This document shows, in pieces, positions 32,698 through 42,369 of a stretch of DNA of 64,000 bases (position 1 is its first letter; the number at the start of each line of letters is the position of its first letter). Position numbers and translations under genes: made by a program. Origin of the DNA: Arthrobacter antibioticus (GTDB taxonomy: Bacteria > Actinomycetota > Actinomycetes > Actinomycetales > Micrococcaceae); contig NZ_JASISQ010000003.1 in the NCBI RefSeq assembly GCF_030063205.1, positions 310,001 to 374,000 of the forward strand. The letters are read 5' to 3'. The notes beneath the pieces are model-generated. The model did not search any database. It was given only the letters and a program-made list of their open reading frames with translations, and was not told the DNA's origin.

Positions 32698-34878
32698 TCA
32701 AACCCTTCCGGGCGTCATGAGTTCAATGTGCTCAGCGTGGTGGCATGCCACTAGGCTGCCGTCCATCTCGCTGCCTGCCACGTGACGTTGCGCCGGGTCC
32801 TCGGTTCGGCAACGTTGCTGGCCGGCCGCGTCCATCAGCTTGTACAGCGGGCACCTGGTCCTGAAATTGCAACCAGTAATGTCCTCCGTGGGGCTCGGCA
32901 GGTCCCCTTCGAGGATGATCCTGCTCCGGCTGCGTTCCACTGTGGGGTCCGGGACGGGCACTGCTGACAGCAGGGCACGCGTGTAAGGGTGCTGGGGGTT
33001 GTCGAAGATCTGCTCCGAGGCTCCACTTTCCACGATCCGTCCCAAATACATGACGGCAACCGTGTCCGCGATCTGCCGCACCACCGCCAGGTCGTGTGCC
33101 ACGAACAAATAGGAGAGTCCCAGTTTCTCCTGCAAGTCCTGCAGCAAGTTAATGACACCGGCCTGGATGGAGACGTCAAGGGCTGACACAGGCTCGTCAA
33201 GGACCACAATTTTGGGGTCGGTGACAAGGGCCCGGGCAATACCGATGCGTTGGCGCTGACCGCCGGAAAATTCGTGTGGGTACCGCGAAGCCATTGACGG
33301 ATCAAGACCCACCAGCTCCAAGACGTCCCGAACTTTTTTCAGGCGTTCCTTCGCGGGAACCCCGTGGACGCTCAGTGGCTCCCCCACCAGGTCTTGGACA
33401 GGAAGCCGAGGATCCAAAGACGCCATAGGGTCCTGAAACACCACCTGGATGTCCCGGCGCAGCGCCTTGCGCTCCTTCCCCGACAGGGTGGCTACGTCAC
33501 GACCATTGATGGTGACTTTCCCGGCCTGCGGCGCGGTAAGTTCCAGAATCTCCATGATGGTTGTTGACTTGCCACAGCCAGACTCGCCCACCAAGCCCAG
33601 CGTTTGCCCGGACTTGATCTCAAAGTTGACCCCATCGACGGCCCGCACGGTGCCGATGGTGCGTTTGAATACCGAGCCCTTGGACAGCGGGAAGTGCCGT
33701 TCAAGCGCAGCTACTTCCAGCACACTTTCTGAGGCAACCGCGGCCCTTTCAGCATATGCCACCGGTTCAGGCACGGGATAGAGTTCAGCACGGTTCAGCT
33801 CACCGCTGGCAATTTCGCCAACCCGCAAACAAGCCGAAGAGTTCCGCGGATCATCAGCAATCACGTTTAGTGGTGGTTCAGTAGTGCGGCATTCGTCAAT
33901 GGCCACAGGGCAACGCGGTGCAAAGGGGCATCCGGGTGCAAGATTGCTGAGCTGCGGTGGGCGGCCTTCCAGCGGAACCAAGCGGGTGTGCCCGGCCGTG
34001 GCCAGATTGGGCATGGAGCGCAGCAAACCAATGGTGTAGGGCATGGAGGGTGCGTGGAACACCTGATCAACGGTTCCGGTTTCAACGATTCGCCCGGCAT
34101 ACATCACGGCCAGTCTGTCCGCATTGCCGGCCACAACACCCAAATCGTGGGTGATGAGCACAACCGCAGCCCCTGTCAGGTCCTTGGCTTTCTGCAGCAC
34201 TTCCAGGATCTGCGCCTGGATGGTGACATCCAAGGCGGTGGTGGGTTCATCAGCAATGATGAGACGCGGATTGTTGGCGATGGCAATGGCAATCATGGCG
34301 CGTTGGCGCATGCCACCGGAAAATTCGTGCGGGAATGCCTGGGCGCGGCGCTCCGGGTTGGGAATGCCCACCACTTTGAGCAGTTCCACCGCACGGACAT
34401 TGGCCGCAAGCTTGGAGAGCTTCCTGTCGTGAAGCTGCAACGATTCCGCGATCTGCGAACCGATCGTGTAAACCGGGGTCAGCGCGGATAACGGATCCTG
34501 GAAAATAATTGAAATGCCATCGCCACGCAGCTTGGACATTTCCCTGTCATTGCGGCCCAGCAACGATTTCCCCTCAAAAAGGATGTCCCCGGTGACTTTC
34601 GCAGATGAGGGCAGCAACCCCATGACGGCCAGCGACGACACTGACTTTCCGGAGCCTGACTCGCCCACAATACCCAGGAATTCCCCCTTGTCCACGTGGT
34701 AGTTCACCCCACGTACAGCTGTGACGGCACCGTTGGGCTGCGGGAAAGTAACGCTCAGATCCCGCACTTCCAAGAGATGCTTGGACAGGTTCGACGGCGT
34801 TGGTTCAGTGTGTGCACGGGTTTGCGGTACCGCTGCGCTCACGTTTGGAGAGGCGTTCTTGGTCAAATTATCAGTCAC
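32698..34878 (-). CDS. Fused double ATP-binding protein of a peptide ABC transporter (DppD-DppF)
   Basis: 726 residues from the GTG at 34878, which overlaps the end of the permease gene by 8 bases; a longer open frame upstream lies entirely inside that gene. Two complete ATPase domains are joined. The first has [26 protein letters not shown] and [11 protein letters not shown]. The second has [26 protein letters not shown] and [11 protein letters not shown]. Each is followed by an oligopeptide-transporter C-terminal region with cysteines ([14 protein letters not shown] and [13 protein letters not shown]), the site of an iron-sulfur cluster in some homologues. Together they power uptake through the two permeases encoded upstream. 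Confidence 0.95.
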   Translation of the reverse strand: MTDNLTKNASPNVSAAVPQTRAHTEPTPSNLSKHLLEVRDLSVTFPQPNGAVTAVRGVNYHVDKGEFLGIVGESGSGKSVSSLAVMGLLPSSAKVTGDILFEGKSLLGRNDREMSKLRGDGISIIFQDPLSALTPVYTIGSQIAESLQLHDRKLSKLAANVRAVELLKVVGIPNPERRAQAFPHEFSGGMRQRAMIAIAIANNPRLIIADEPTTALDVTIQAQILEVLQKAKDLTGAAVVLITHDLGVVAGNADRLAVMYAGRIVETGTVDQVFHAPSMPYTIGLLRSMPNLATAGHTRLVPLEGRPPQLSNLAPGCPFAPRCPVAIDECRTTEPPLNVIADDPRNSSACLRVGEIASGELNRAELYPVPEPVAYAERAAVASESVLEVAALERHFPLSKGSVFKRTIGTVRAVDGVNFEIKSGQTLGLVGESGCGKSTTIMEILELTAPQAGKVTINGRDVATLSGKERKALRRDIQVVFQDPMASLDPRLPVQDLVGEPLSVHGVPAKERLKKVRDVLELVGLDPSMASRYPHEFSGGQRQRIGIARALVTDPKIVVLDEPVSALDVSIQAGVINLLQDLQEKLGLSYLFVAHDLAVVRQIADTVAVMYLGRIVESGASEQIFDNPQHPYTRALLSAVPVPDPTVERSRSRIILEGDLPSPTEDITGCNFRTRCPLYKLMDAAGQQRCRTEDPAQRHVAGSEMDGSLVACHHAEHIELMTPGRV

Positions 34879-35797
34879 GGTTGACTCCGGAGGTTGGGTC
34901 GACGGCGTCGCGCAAGGCATCGCCGACAAGGCTGGCCGAGAGCACCGTAAATACGAGAATGGCGGCTGGGAAGATGAAGAGCCACGGACGGGTGGAGGCA
35001 GCACCCTGGCCTGCAGAGAGCAAAGTACCCAAGGAAACATCGGGTGCCTGAATGCCGAAGCCAAAGAAGCTCAGTGTGGTTTCACTGAGAATCGCCCCAC
35101 CAACGCCGAGCGTTGCATCGATGATCAGCAGCGAGGACACGTTCGGCAACACGTGCCTGCGGATAATGGTCCACGTGTCAACACCCATGAAGCGGGCCGC
35201 TTTAATGAAGTCTCGATCACGCAGGGACCGGGTCTGGGCACGGATTACTCGAGCCATGATCATCCAGCCAAAAGCTGAGAGCAAGAAGATCAGCGCCACC
35301 CAGGACAGCGACTTGAAGATGGGGCTGAGCAGGATGAACAGGAATAAACTCGGCAACACCAGGAGCAAATCGATGACCCAGACAATTGCGCGGTCCCACC
35401 AGCCACCAAGGTAACCGGCCACGGCTCCCACCACACCGGCAACAATCGCCGCCAGTGGGCCCACCAGCAATCCGATGATGAGCGATTTGCGCAAGCCAAC
35501 AATCGTTTGGGCGTAAATGTCTTCACCAATGTCACTGGTACCAAACCAGTGCAGGCCTGTTGGGCTGGAGCCCATGTTGTAAACGTCAAGATCGGTGGCA
35601 TTCCACGCGTTGGGAACCAACCCAAAAATGGCCCACAAGATGATGGTGAGCAGGCCAATGATGCCCACCCAGAAGCGCGGCGTGCTGCGCAGACGGGACA
35701 CCACCAGGCGGAGTCGGGACACGGGCTTCTTGGAATGGAGCACTTCGGGGTTGGCTGCCGCAGTGTCTGCGACGGGGATTTCTTCAAGCATGGCCAT
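34871..35797 (-). CDS. Peptide ABC transporter permease (DppC-like)
   Basis: 308 residues. A cytoplasmic N-terminus leads into about six membrane helices and the BPD_transp_1 domain; the ATPase-contact EAA-like loop is [41 protein letters not shown] is the conserved segment of DppC/OppC proteins. It starts two bases after the DppB-like gene and overlaps the ATPase gene by 8 bases, so translation is coupled. Confidence 0.95.
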   Translation of the reverse strand: MAMLEEIPVADTAAANPEVLHSKKPVSRLRLVVSRLRSTPRFWVGIIGLLTIILWAIFGLVPNAWNATDLDVYNMGSSPTGLHWFGTSDIGEDIYAQTIVGLRKSLIIGLLVGPLAAIVAGVVGAVAGYLGGWWDRAIVWVIDLLLVLPSLFLFILLSPIFKSLSWVALIFLLSAFGWMIMARVIRAQTRSLRDRDFIKAARFMGVDTWTIIRRHVLPNVSSLLIIDATLGVGGAILSETTLSFFGFGIQAPDVSLGTLLSAGQGAASTRPWLFIFPAAILVFTVLSASLVGDALRDAVDPTSGVNRD

Positions 35798-35799
35798 GG

Positions 35800-36783
35800 T
35801 TACACCCTCACTCTCGGGTCAAGGGCTGCGTACACAATGTCGGCAAGTGTGCCGGCGATCAGGATCAGGATGGCATTGAATAAAATGGCACCGGTAAAGG
35901 CATTGATATCACTCTGGGTGATTGCTTGGACAAGCATCTCCCCCATGCCGTGCCAGCTGAAGACCAGCTCCGTTACAGCCGCACCGGCCAGGACGGTGGC
36001 GAAGGAGTAGGCAAAGTATGTTGACATGGGAATCAGAGCCACCCGGACACCGTGCCGGACCAAGGCAGAACCGCGGGTTCGCCCTTTGGAACGTGCTGTA
36101 CGGATGTAGTCAGCAGCGAGTACGTCCAACATGGCGCTTCGCTGGTATCTGGAATACCCGGCCGCGCCCAAGAGTGCCAAGGAAATGGTGGGAAGCAGCA
36201 AGTGAGCGGCACGGTCCCAGAAGTGGACCCAGAAACCGCCATCCAGCCCTGCCGTGTATTCGCCCGTGAAGTTGATCAGTTGCAAGCCCAGGAAGTTGTT
36301 CAGCATGGTTGCCACGATCATCAGCAAAATACCCAACACAAATGAGGGTGTGGCAAGAACAGTAAAGGATGCGTAGGAGATGGTCTGGTCACTGAACTTG
36401 TATTGGCGCACAGCCCCCCACACGCCGATAGCCACGCCCACAATAGCGGCGATGATGGTGCCAAGAATCAGCAAACGGAGGCTGGTGCCTGCTCGTGCTG
36501 TCATTTCACTGATAACAGAGGTGTTGTGGATGGTGTCCCCGAGTGAGCCATGGGCAACCAGGTTCACAATCCACGCCCAGAGCCGCTCAATGACGGGAGT
36601 GTTTGGGTTGACGCCCAGATTGTCCAGAATCGCGTTGATGGTTTCATCGGAAGGCCGGGGGTTTCGTCCCAAGTACCTGCTGGCCGGGTTCAGGATCACG
36701 CTAGCCAAAACATATGCACTCAACGTAGCGATGGCTGACAAGATCGCGTAGTTGATAAACCGTTTTGCTATGAAACCGATCAT
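35800..36783 (-). CDS. Peptide ABC transporter permease (DppB-like)
   Basis: 327 residues from the ATG at 36783, preceded by GTGGAGGCTGATCCC; an upstream in-frame GTG is less well placed. It is the first gene of the operon. Six membrane helices; DppB/OppB features are LRLLILGTIIAAIVGVAIGV and the EAA-like YIRTARSKGRTRGSALVRHG. The large external loop between the first two helices is longer than in E. coli DppB, as is common in actinobacteria. Substrate specificity (dipeptide or oligopeptide) is not shown. Confidence 0.95.
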   Translation of the reverse strand: MIGFIAKRFINYAILSAIATLSAYVLASVILNPASRYLGRNPRPSDETINAILDNLGVNPNTPVIERLWAWIVNLVAHGSLGDTIHNTSVISEMTARAGTSLRLLILGTIIAAIVGVAIGVWGAVRQYKFSDQTISYASFTVLATPSFVLGILLMIVATMLNNFLGLQLINFTGEYTAGLDGGFWVHFWDRAAHLLLPTISLALLGAAGYSRYQRSAMLDVLAADYIRTARSKGRTRGSALVRHGVRVALIPMSTYFAYSFATVLAGAAVTELVFSWHGMGEMLVQAITQSDINAFTGAILFNAILILIAGTLADIVYAALDPRVRV

Positions 36784-37312
36784 GGGATCAGCCTCCACAG
36801 CACAGCAGATGCGGCATCAGTGTGACGATGCGCCATCCGCTGTTTGGGTGGGTGCAATGGCATTTAATCATCCTTAAAAGCTGGCCCGGCACACTGACCG
36901 TGGTTGACGATCTGTTAGCAACGGGGGTTTGTTCGGTTTCTTCGTGAAGTGGGAAATGTGATCTCACCAACACGTCGTCAGGCAAATGTACCCCAGCTCA
37001 CACCGGGCTTTCTCGAACAAAAAGTGCGGACTATCCAAAAGGACTACTGTTCGGTAACCCCCGGCAGTATCGCCAATCATGGATTCGCTGCCATGACGCG
37101 GAAGCTGCCGTTTAGCAGCAGCAAAAACGTGACAGAAGCGTTATCTGCCCCAAGCCATCTGAGCACCGACACTGATCCGGCCAAATGGAACCCTCGATGC
37201 GCTTGTTGACACATTTTCAAGAATATGGAGGCACTTCTACGTGAAGGTACACCCCGGATGTAAGGTAAGTCACTAGAACTATCCGGAAATTGGCAACCGG
37301 AAAGGAGAGTTC
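36784..37312. other. 529-bp divergent intergenic region
   Basis: This holds the promoters of the peptide transporter operon (leftward) and of the S1-domain gene (rightward). I see no clear -35/-10 pair, tRNA or strong hairpin. An open stretch at 36949-37209 lacks a ribosome binding site and a protein-like composition. GGAAAGGAG lies just before the rightward gene. Confidence 0.5.
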
Positions 37313-39154
37313 ATGCCTGCACAGAAAAACAGGAACAAGCTCTCCGTGCCGGAGGCCCCGGAGGCCCTGGAGGCGTCATGCGTACCTGCTGCACCGAACG
37401 GCACAGAGGCGCAGACGTATGCAGTGCACAGAGAGAATGGGAGCGTTCTGGCCCAGATTTTGATGGATCCGCGGCGGTCCTGCACAGTTGTTGTCATCTC
37501 CTATATCAATGCCGATGTGCTGCGCATAGATGCTGCACGGGTTGCTGCGCAGGTGGGAAGCGCAGCACAAGTGTTTGAAGTTGCCAACGGTGTTGAGACG
37601 CATCGCTTAGAACGGGCGTTACCTGAACTGATGCACATATTTGGCACCGGGGCCCGTGTGTATCCCCACGGACACCAGTGGACCACCAGGACACCACGGC
37701 CGCATGTTCCCCGGCGCCGCGACCAGGTGGCTGCCCTGTACCAGGCCCTTGAGCTGGAAGTCTTGGCAGCAGAGTACTCAAATGCCCCCGCCACCCTGCC
37801 GGTCTCAGTTATTTCCGAGGCTTTGGTCATGGGCTTTCCGGCCGCAGACAGGGCTGTGGTGGAGGTGCTTCCCGGTGGGGAACAAGCTGTTATTCGCGGT
37901 GAAGACCTTCTGCCGGGAGTGCCAGTGAGCTGGCTCGTGAACAAGGGTCAACGGCTGACGGGACTCCACAACCCTGGGACTCACGTTTTCGACATCAACT
38001 CACTCCTGCTCCCCCGGCCCTCTCCGGTGTCCGTCTACAAACATGGTGATGTGGCACTTGCTCGGGTCAACTCGGTGTGCGCGGAACATGCCCTGGTGCA
38101 TCTGTGGCCCAATAACGACTTCCGGATTGGAGTCGAGAGTATTTCATCCAATGATTTGGACTCCGCCGAAGACCTCCTGACTGAGGGTGAGGTGGTACGG
38201 GTGCGGGTCTTATATGAGAACGGTGCCGTGCGTCTGTCCATGCTTGACGTGGACGACGACGAAACGGCAGTACCAGCCCCGGCGCTGGTTCGTGGGGGCC
38301 CGGCCTGGCTTGACTACGACAGACCCTATACGAGCATCTTCACCGCAGGTTCCGCCGTTACCGGCACTACCCCAGACGGACTGAACGCCACCTCGCAGAC
38401 TGGCTCTTCCGGCGTCGACCATGACGAAAAAGAGTCACTGCTCAGCCCGGCCCAACGCCGCACGGCCCTGCAAAGCACACAGATGCAACTGGTTTCGGCA
38501 CGGCGCACCATCGATGATCTTGTGGCGGCGGCCAAACAGCAAGGCGCCACTGACAAGGTGGCACGGGCATTGCAGGACCAATTGGAAGATGAGCGCCGGG
38601 ATTCTGCTGGATTGGCGCGTCGCCTGGGCACCGCCGAACACCAAATGGAGGCCATCCGGGAAGAGCTGGCTAGGACCAAGACTGCGCTGGTGCAGCTTCG
38701 CCAGCAGCGGCGTTCAGCAACCTCGCGCACTGAAATGGCAGCGGAGACACTGTTTACGGATCCTGCTAACCAATTCACTTACGATTTATTGCAGGCATGG
38801 GCTAGGAGTGTTCCCCCTGCTGAGAAGGACGCCCATCCGCTAGGAACATACAGTTGCAACCCGCAGTTTCTGGCCTCATGGCTCGCCATCACCGAGCAGC
38901 AGCGCAGCAAAACTCTCCGGGCAGTGGTGGATCTGGTGGCGGAGAGAACAGGAGCGCTGCGCAAGCGTGAACCACATGTGCTTCGCCTCAATGAAGGTGC
39001 CCACGCCAAACCAACCATGCGTGGGGAAGACGTCTGCATGAGGCTGTATGTGGAACAACGAACTGCTGGGGCACTGCGCCTGCACTATTGGAAACTACGC
39101 TCCGGCGGTGTGGAACTCCATGAGGTGGTCTCGCACAACGTAGTCAAGCCATAG
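37313..39154 (+). CDS. S1-like domain, coiled coil and conserved-looking C-terminal segment; function unknown
   Basis: 613 residues with an excellent ribosome binding site (GGAAAGGAG). No signal or membrane segment. An N-terminal domain (about 35-125: RRSCTVVVISYINADVLRID) is unrecognised. Residues about 240-315 read as an S1/OB fold (HGDVALARVNSVCAEHALVH, then LLTEGEVVRVRVLYENGAVR). Residues about 380-480 form a coiled coil rich in Gln, Arg and Ala. The C-terminal 120 residues end in VCMRLYVEQRTAGALRLHYW and GGVELHEVVSHN, a beta-hairpin pattern that recurs, as I remember, in large actinobacterial proteins of unknown role. An RNA- or ribosome-associated role is plausible. It is monocistronic and precedes idi. 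Confidence 0.75.
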   Translation: MPAQKNRNKLSVPEAPEALEASCVPAAPNGTEAQTYAVHRENGSVLAQILMDPRRSCTVVVISYINADVLRIDAARVAAQVGSAAQVFEVANGVETHRLERALPELMHIFGTGARVYPHGHQWTTRTPRPHVPRRRDQVAALYQALELEVLAAEYSNAPATLPVSVISEALVMGFPAADRAVVEVLPGGEQAVIRGEDLLPGVPVSWLVNKGQRLTGLHNPGTHVFDINSLLLPRPSPVSVYKHGDVALARVNSVCAEHALVHLWPNNDFRIGVESISSNDLDSAEDLLTEGEVVRVRVLYENGAVRLSMLDVDDDETAVPAPALVRGGPAWLDYDRPYTSIFTAGSAVTGTTPDGLNATSQTGSSGVDHDEKESLLSPAQRRTALQSTQMQLVSARRTIDDLVAAAKQQGATDKVARALQDQLEDERRDSAGLARRLGTAEHQMEAIREELARTKTALVQLRQQRRSATSRTEMAAETLFTDPANQFTYDLLQAWARSVPPAEKDAHPLGTYSCNPQFLASWLAITEQQRSKTLRAVVDLVAERTGALRKREPHVLRLNEGAHAKPTMRGEDVCMRLYVEQRTAGALRLHYWKLRSGGVELHEVVSHNVVKP

Positions 39155-39279
39155 ACTGATCTTTGCTCGAGCCACCAGCGGCTCCCGACGGCTACACTGG
39201 ACCACGCTGCTACGCGCCAGGTGCGAAAAACGTATCGGTCCTGTTGAGCGTGAAAAAAGTGGAAGGAATTGTGCCCGCT

Positions 39280-39828
39280 ATGGATGAAAAAATTGAGTTG
39301 GTCAGGTTGCTGGATGACAATGGTACTGAAATAGGCACAGCCAACAAGGCCCTTGTGCACACTCCTGACACGCCTTTACATTTGGCCTTCTCCTGCCACC
39401 TTTTTGACGCCGAGGGCCGGACGCTACTGACCCGGCGGGCCTTGTCGAAAGTGACGTGGGCAGGAGTCTGGACAAATTCTTTCTGCGGTCATCCAGCACC
39501 GGGTGAAACCTTCGAGGAGGCAATTATCCGGCGCGCAGCGGTGGAGCTGAACATTACAGTGAAGAACATTCAACCAGCCCTTCCCGGCTTCCGGTACCGG
39601 GCCACTGATGCTTCCGGGATCGTGGAAAACGAAGTATGCCCCGTTTACACGGCCGTCTATGCTGGCGAAGGCGAAATTTCACCCAACCCTGAGGAAGTGT
39701 GCGACTGGGCTTGGGCAGCTGTTGTTGACGTTGAAGAAGCCGCAACAGCTACGCCTTTCGCCTTTAGTCCATGGCTGGTTGAGCAGCTTCACGAAGGTGT
39801 CTACACGGGCGGGCGCCTACCTGTTTGA
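39280..39828 (+). CDS. idi: Isopentenyl-diphosphate delta-isomerase, type I
   Basis: 182 residues from the ATG at 39280; a GTG three codons upstream is closer to GGAAGG and may be the true start. Type I (Nudix-fold) isomerase: LAFSCHLFDAEGRTLLTRRA, the catalytic cysteine in WTNSFCGHPAPGETFEEAI, the Nudix-like RRAAVELNI and the catalytic glutamate in IVENEVCPVYTA. It interconverts isopentenyl and dimethylallyl diphosphate for isoprenoid synthesis (carotenoids, menaquinone). The length is the same as the E. coli enzyme. No other isoprenoid gene is adjacent. Confidence 0.95.
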   Translation: MDEKIELVRLLDDNGTEIGTANKALVHTPDTPLHLAFSCHLFDAEGRTLLTRRALSKVTWAGVWTNSFCGHPAPGETFEEAIIRRAAVELNITVKNIQPALPGFRYRATDASGIVENEVCPVYTAVYAGEGEISPNPEEVCDWAWAAVVDVEEAATATPFAFSPWLVEQLHEGVYTGGRLPV

Positions 39829-39844
39829 ACGTGGCGGCAAATCC

Positions 39845-40666
39845 TCAGCCCTGGCGCACCATTGCTGCGCTGGTGTCCCATAGCTGCTGAGCAAGATGCG
39901 GATCCTCGGCTAGCTTATTGGCCTTGGCAGGTTTCCGTCGAACATAGTATTCCCCAGGCTCCCAGTCTGTGCCCGGCTGTGTAGTAGCCAGCCAGACTAG
40001 CGTGTCTGCTCCTTGCGGAGGTGAAAGCATAAATCTCCGGCCAAACAAGCTGTAAATCATCCGCAAGGAGCCCGCTGACTCAGACGAAAAGTTGGTCCCC
40101 ACCATTCCCGGGTGGAAAGCAGCAGCGTTCACACCATGATCGCCGTACCGTCGGTTTAGTTCCTTGGTGAATAGAATATTAGCTAGTTTTGCATTTCCAT
40201 AGGCTGAATTGGGTGTGTAATGCTGCTGGGCGTCAAGATCATCAATATTGAACTTAGCCATAATTTTATTAGCAGCACTCGAGGTGTTAATAATCGTTGC
40301 TCTGCTCTTCACCAGTTGGTCTATCAATAACGTAGTAAGTAAGAATGGGGCCAGGTGGTTCACCTGAAATGTTTTTTCATGCCCGTCAACTGTCATTTCG
40401 CGTTGACCCATGACGCCGCCAGCATTGTTGGCAAGCACATCAATACGCGGGTACCTGTGTGCCAAGTCCGCAGCAAGTGCCCGCACTTGGGCCAGGTCGG
40501 CGAAGTCCGCAAGGAAATAGTCAGCGTCTAGCTCTTGAGCAATGGCTTTGGTTTTTTCTTCTGAACGCCCAACCACCACCAAGGTATGCCCTGGGTATGC
40601 GAGCATTTTTGCTGCCGCAGCACCGATTCCATCGCTTGCGCCGGTAATAACAGTTGTCCGTTGCAT
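39845..40666 (-). CDS. Short-chain dehydrogenase/reductase
   Basis: 273 residues. Classical SDR features: TGASDGIGAAAAKML cofactor loop, NNAGG (residues about 80-84), the catalytic Tyr and Lys in SAYGNAKLANILF, and a serine in INTSSAAN. The RSEEKT after the second strand points to NADP(H). It resembles the retinol dehydrogenase/WW-domain oxidoreductase-like branch (VNHLAPFLLTTLL, AAFHPGMVGTNF). Substrate unknown. The ATG has AAGGACGC upstream. Convergent with idi, 16 bases apart. Confidence 0.9.
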   Translation of the reverse strand: MQRTTVITGASDGIGAAAAKMLAYPGHTLVVVGRSEEKTKAIAQELDADYFLADFADLAQVRALAADLAHRYPRIDVLANNAGGVMGQREMTVDGHEKTFQVNHLAPFLLTTLLIDQLVKSRATIINTSSAANKIMAKFNIDDLDAQQHYTPNSAYGNAKLANILFTKELNRRYGDHGVNAAAFHPGMVGTNFSSESAGSLRMIYSLFGRRFMLSPPQGADTLVWLATTQPGTDWEPGEYYVRRKPAKANKLAEDPHLAQQLWDTSAAMVRQG

Positions 40667-40733
40667 CTTGCGTCCTTAGAATAATTTTCAGCTTACATCT
40701 TCTAGCTGCGAGGAAATGCTGAAGATTTGTTTA

Positions 40734-41441
40734 TTAGGCGCCGTCCAGCATACGCACCACTTTTTGCTCCAGAGCGGCGATGGTTACATCGGGAAGAACT
40801 ATCAAACCATCGAGTTCTTTGCGGGCCCTCTTGTACGCTGTTTGCCGCTCAGCGGGGGTTGCCCCCTCATTTTCTGCGATTTTGACGAGTTTACGTGCTG
40901 TACCCAGGCGGTGCCGCTCTTCTTGGCTGAACGCTGAATCCTTGATTCTGTGCGCCTCCTTTTCAGCGACTTCGAACGCCACCGCATAAGCATTGACGGA
41001 ATTGCGGTAGTCATCCCACCGGCTTTTGGCAGTAATCTCGGTGCCGTTCAAAGGGCGCAGCCCATCAGCATCCCGTTTTGCCCGGAGGAAAGCAACTGTC
41101 AAAGGTTCACGGACGTCACTCATCATAGGAAAGTCAATCAGTTTCCCGACGTCAAGCTCATAGTCCAGCCAGCGTCGGTTGACGGCGTCGTGCTCATCCA
41201 CAACTTTGGCGACGTCGGCCTCAGAGTAACCTCGGTCCTGCGGCTGCTGCTCGGAAGGAGGCTGGCTGCTCGTTGGATGCGCTACGCCATCCAGCACGGG
41301 GTGCTGGAGCTTGTACATTTCAATGTTGTTTTGGTGTTGGCGCTCCCGGGAGGCTAACAAGCCCTTGAAGCCTGCGCCTATCAGCCCTGCGAAGGGAAAG
41401 AGCAACCACCAATACGCGGCAAACAGTTCAGGGAATCGCAT
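40734..41441 (-). CDS. Hypothetical protein with N-terminal membrane anchor
   Basis: 235 residues. A single N-terminal helix (YWWLLFPFAGLIGAGFKGLLA, residues 10-30) is followed by a charged, mostly helical soluble part with many Lys, Arg and Glu (SQEERHRLGTARKLVKIAEN). No enzyme motif. It looks like a membrane-anchored cytoplasmic protein. Homologues in Micrococcaceae are only annotated as hypothetical, to my knowledge. Flanked by an SDR and a TetR gene, all on the same strand, but with gaps of over 50 bases. Confidence 0.7.
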   Translation of the reverse strand: MRFPELFAAYWWLLFPFAGLIGAGFKGLLASRERQHQNNIEMYKLQHPVLDGVAHPTSSQPPSEQQPQDRGYSEADVAKVVDEHDAVNRRWLDYELDVGKLIDFPMMSDVREPLTVAFLRAKRDADGLRPLNGTEITAKSRWDDYRNSVNAYAVAFEVAEKEAHRIKDSAFSQEERHRLGTARKLVKIAENEGATPAERQTAYKRARKELDGLIVLPDVTIAALEQKVVRMLDGA

Positions 41442-41497
41442 GTCACTATCCTGCCACCATGTCAGCGGCCCACCAACTGTTGCGGGCAGTCCTGCGA

Positions 41498-42259
41498 CTA
41501 GACCAGCCCGGCCGATTCGCCTTGAGCAGCGAGCGTTCTGACGCCAGTTGAGGCGTTGTAAGTCAGCTGGTATGCGACCTCAGTGATCCGTTCCGTGCTG
41601 GCGGTGGTGTCGGAGAGCAGAGCATCACAAAGCATATTGTTCACTCCGCCCACTATTGAGATGGCCGTGAGTCGAGCAAAGTCCAAGACCTCGGCCAGTA
41701 ACCCATCTTCGGCGCAGGCCGTGAGTGGCCTTTGTGCCTCTGCTGGATCAATTCCACCTAACAGCAACAGCTGACGCATGGTTGTTTTGGCAAATTCAGT
41801 GAGGGAATGATGGCGTTTCGATTCAAGCTCAGAGGAAACACCCACAATTTCCACCAAAATGATTCTGGCATGGCGAGGGTCCCCCAACATGAAATTTACT
41901 ACCACTGCCAAGCCAGCCCTGACTGCGTCTTTGAGTGCCATGCCCGGCACCTCAAGGGCCAGGACTACCTCGCGCATCAAAGTGCTAGAGAGATTGTCAT
42001 AGATAGCAGTCAGTAATTGTTCGCGCGAGTCAAAGGACTCATAAAAATAACGTTCGCTCAGGCCTGCGCGCTGGCATATTGTCTTGATCCTGGCTGTTGA
42101 ATAGCCTGCTGTACCAAAGATCTCTATTCCTGCTTCAACGAGGCGCCCGTAGCGTTCTGTTGTTCGTTCGGAAGAGTGCATGCCAGAGTAGAGGCGGCCT
42201 ACGGGCACCTCTTTAGAAGATTGTTTCAGCGGGTCGGCACTGGGGGCCTGTCGTGTCAC
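41498..42259 (-). CDS. TetR family transcriptional regulator
   Basis: 253 residues with a GTG start after GTGGGAGC. The N-terminal DNA-binding helices are clear: RLVEAGIEIFGTAGYSTARI, then KTICQRAGLSERYFYESFDS. The C-terminal ligand domain (about 95-250) is helical and unassigned. A 33-residue N-terminal extension precedes the DNA-binding domain, and an ATG at residue 27 could also serve. The target is unknown: neighbouring genes are a hypothetical protein and a GntR gene. Confidence 0.9.
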   Translation of the reverse strand: MTRQAPSADPLKQSSKEVPVGRLYSGMHSSERTTERYGRLVEAGIEIFGTAGYSTARIKTICQRAGLSERYFYESFDSREQLLTAIYDNLSSTLMREVVLALEVPGMALKDAVRAGLAVVVNFMLGDPRHARIILVEIVGVSSELESKRHHSLTEFAKTTMRQLLLLGGIDPAEAQRPLTACAEDGLLAEVLDFARLTAISIVGGVNNMLCDALLSDTTASTERITEVAYQLTYNASTGVRTLAAQGESAGLV

Positions 42260-42369
42260 GCTCCCACTCTAGTAGACGGAAATAGCGCCCCTGTTGCTTT
42301 AGCTCTTATATCTAGATTGCAGGCTATCCATATCCTTGCCTGCAGGACCGTGCCTGCGGGGCAATCCAA

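Noticed and set aside
34879-35064. Longer N-terminus for the double-ATPase protein
   Set aside because: This stretch lies wholly inside the permease gene in another frame and shows no family similarity; the GTG at 34878 gives a coupled overlap.
36949-37209. An 86-codon frame in the divergent intergenic region
   Set aside because: No ribosome binding site and no recognisable pattern; it occupies the promoter region of two genes.
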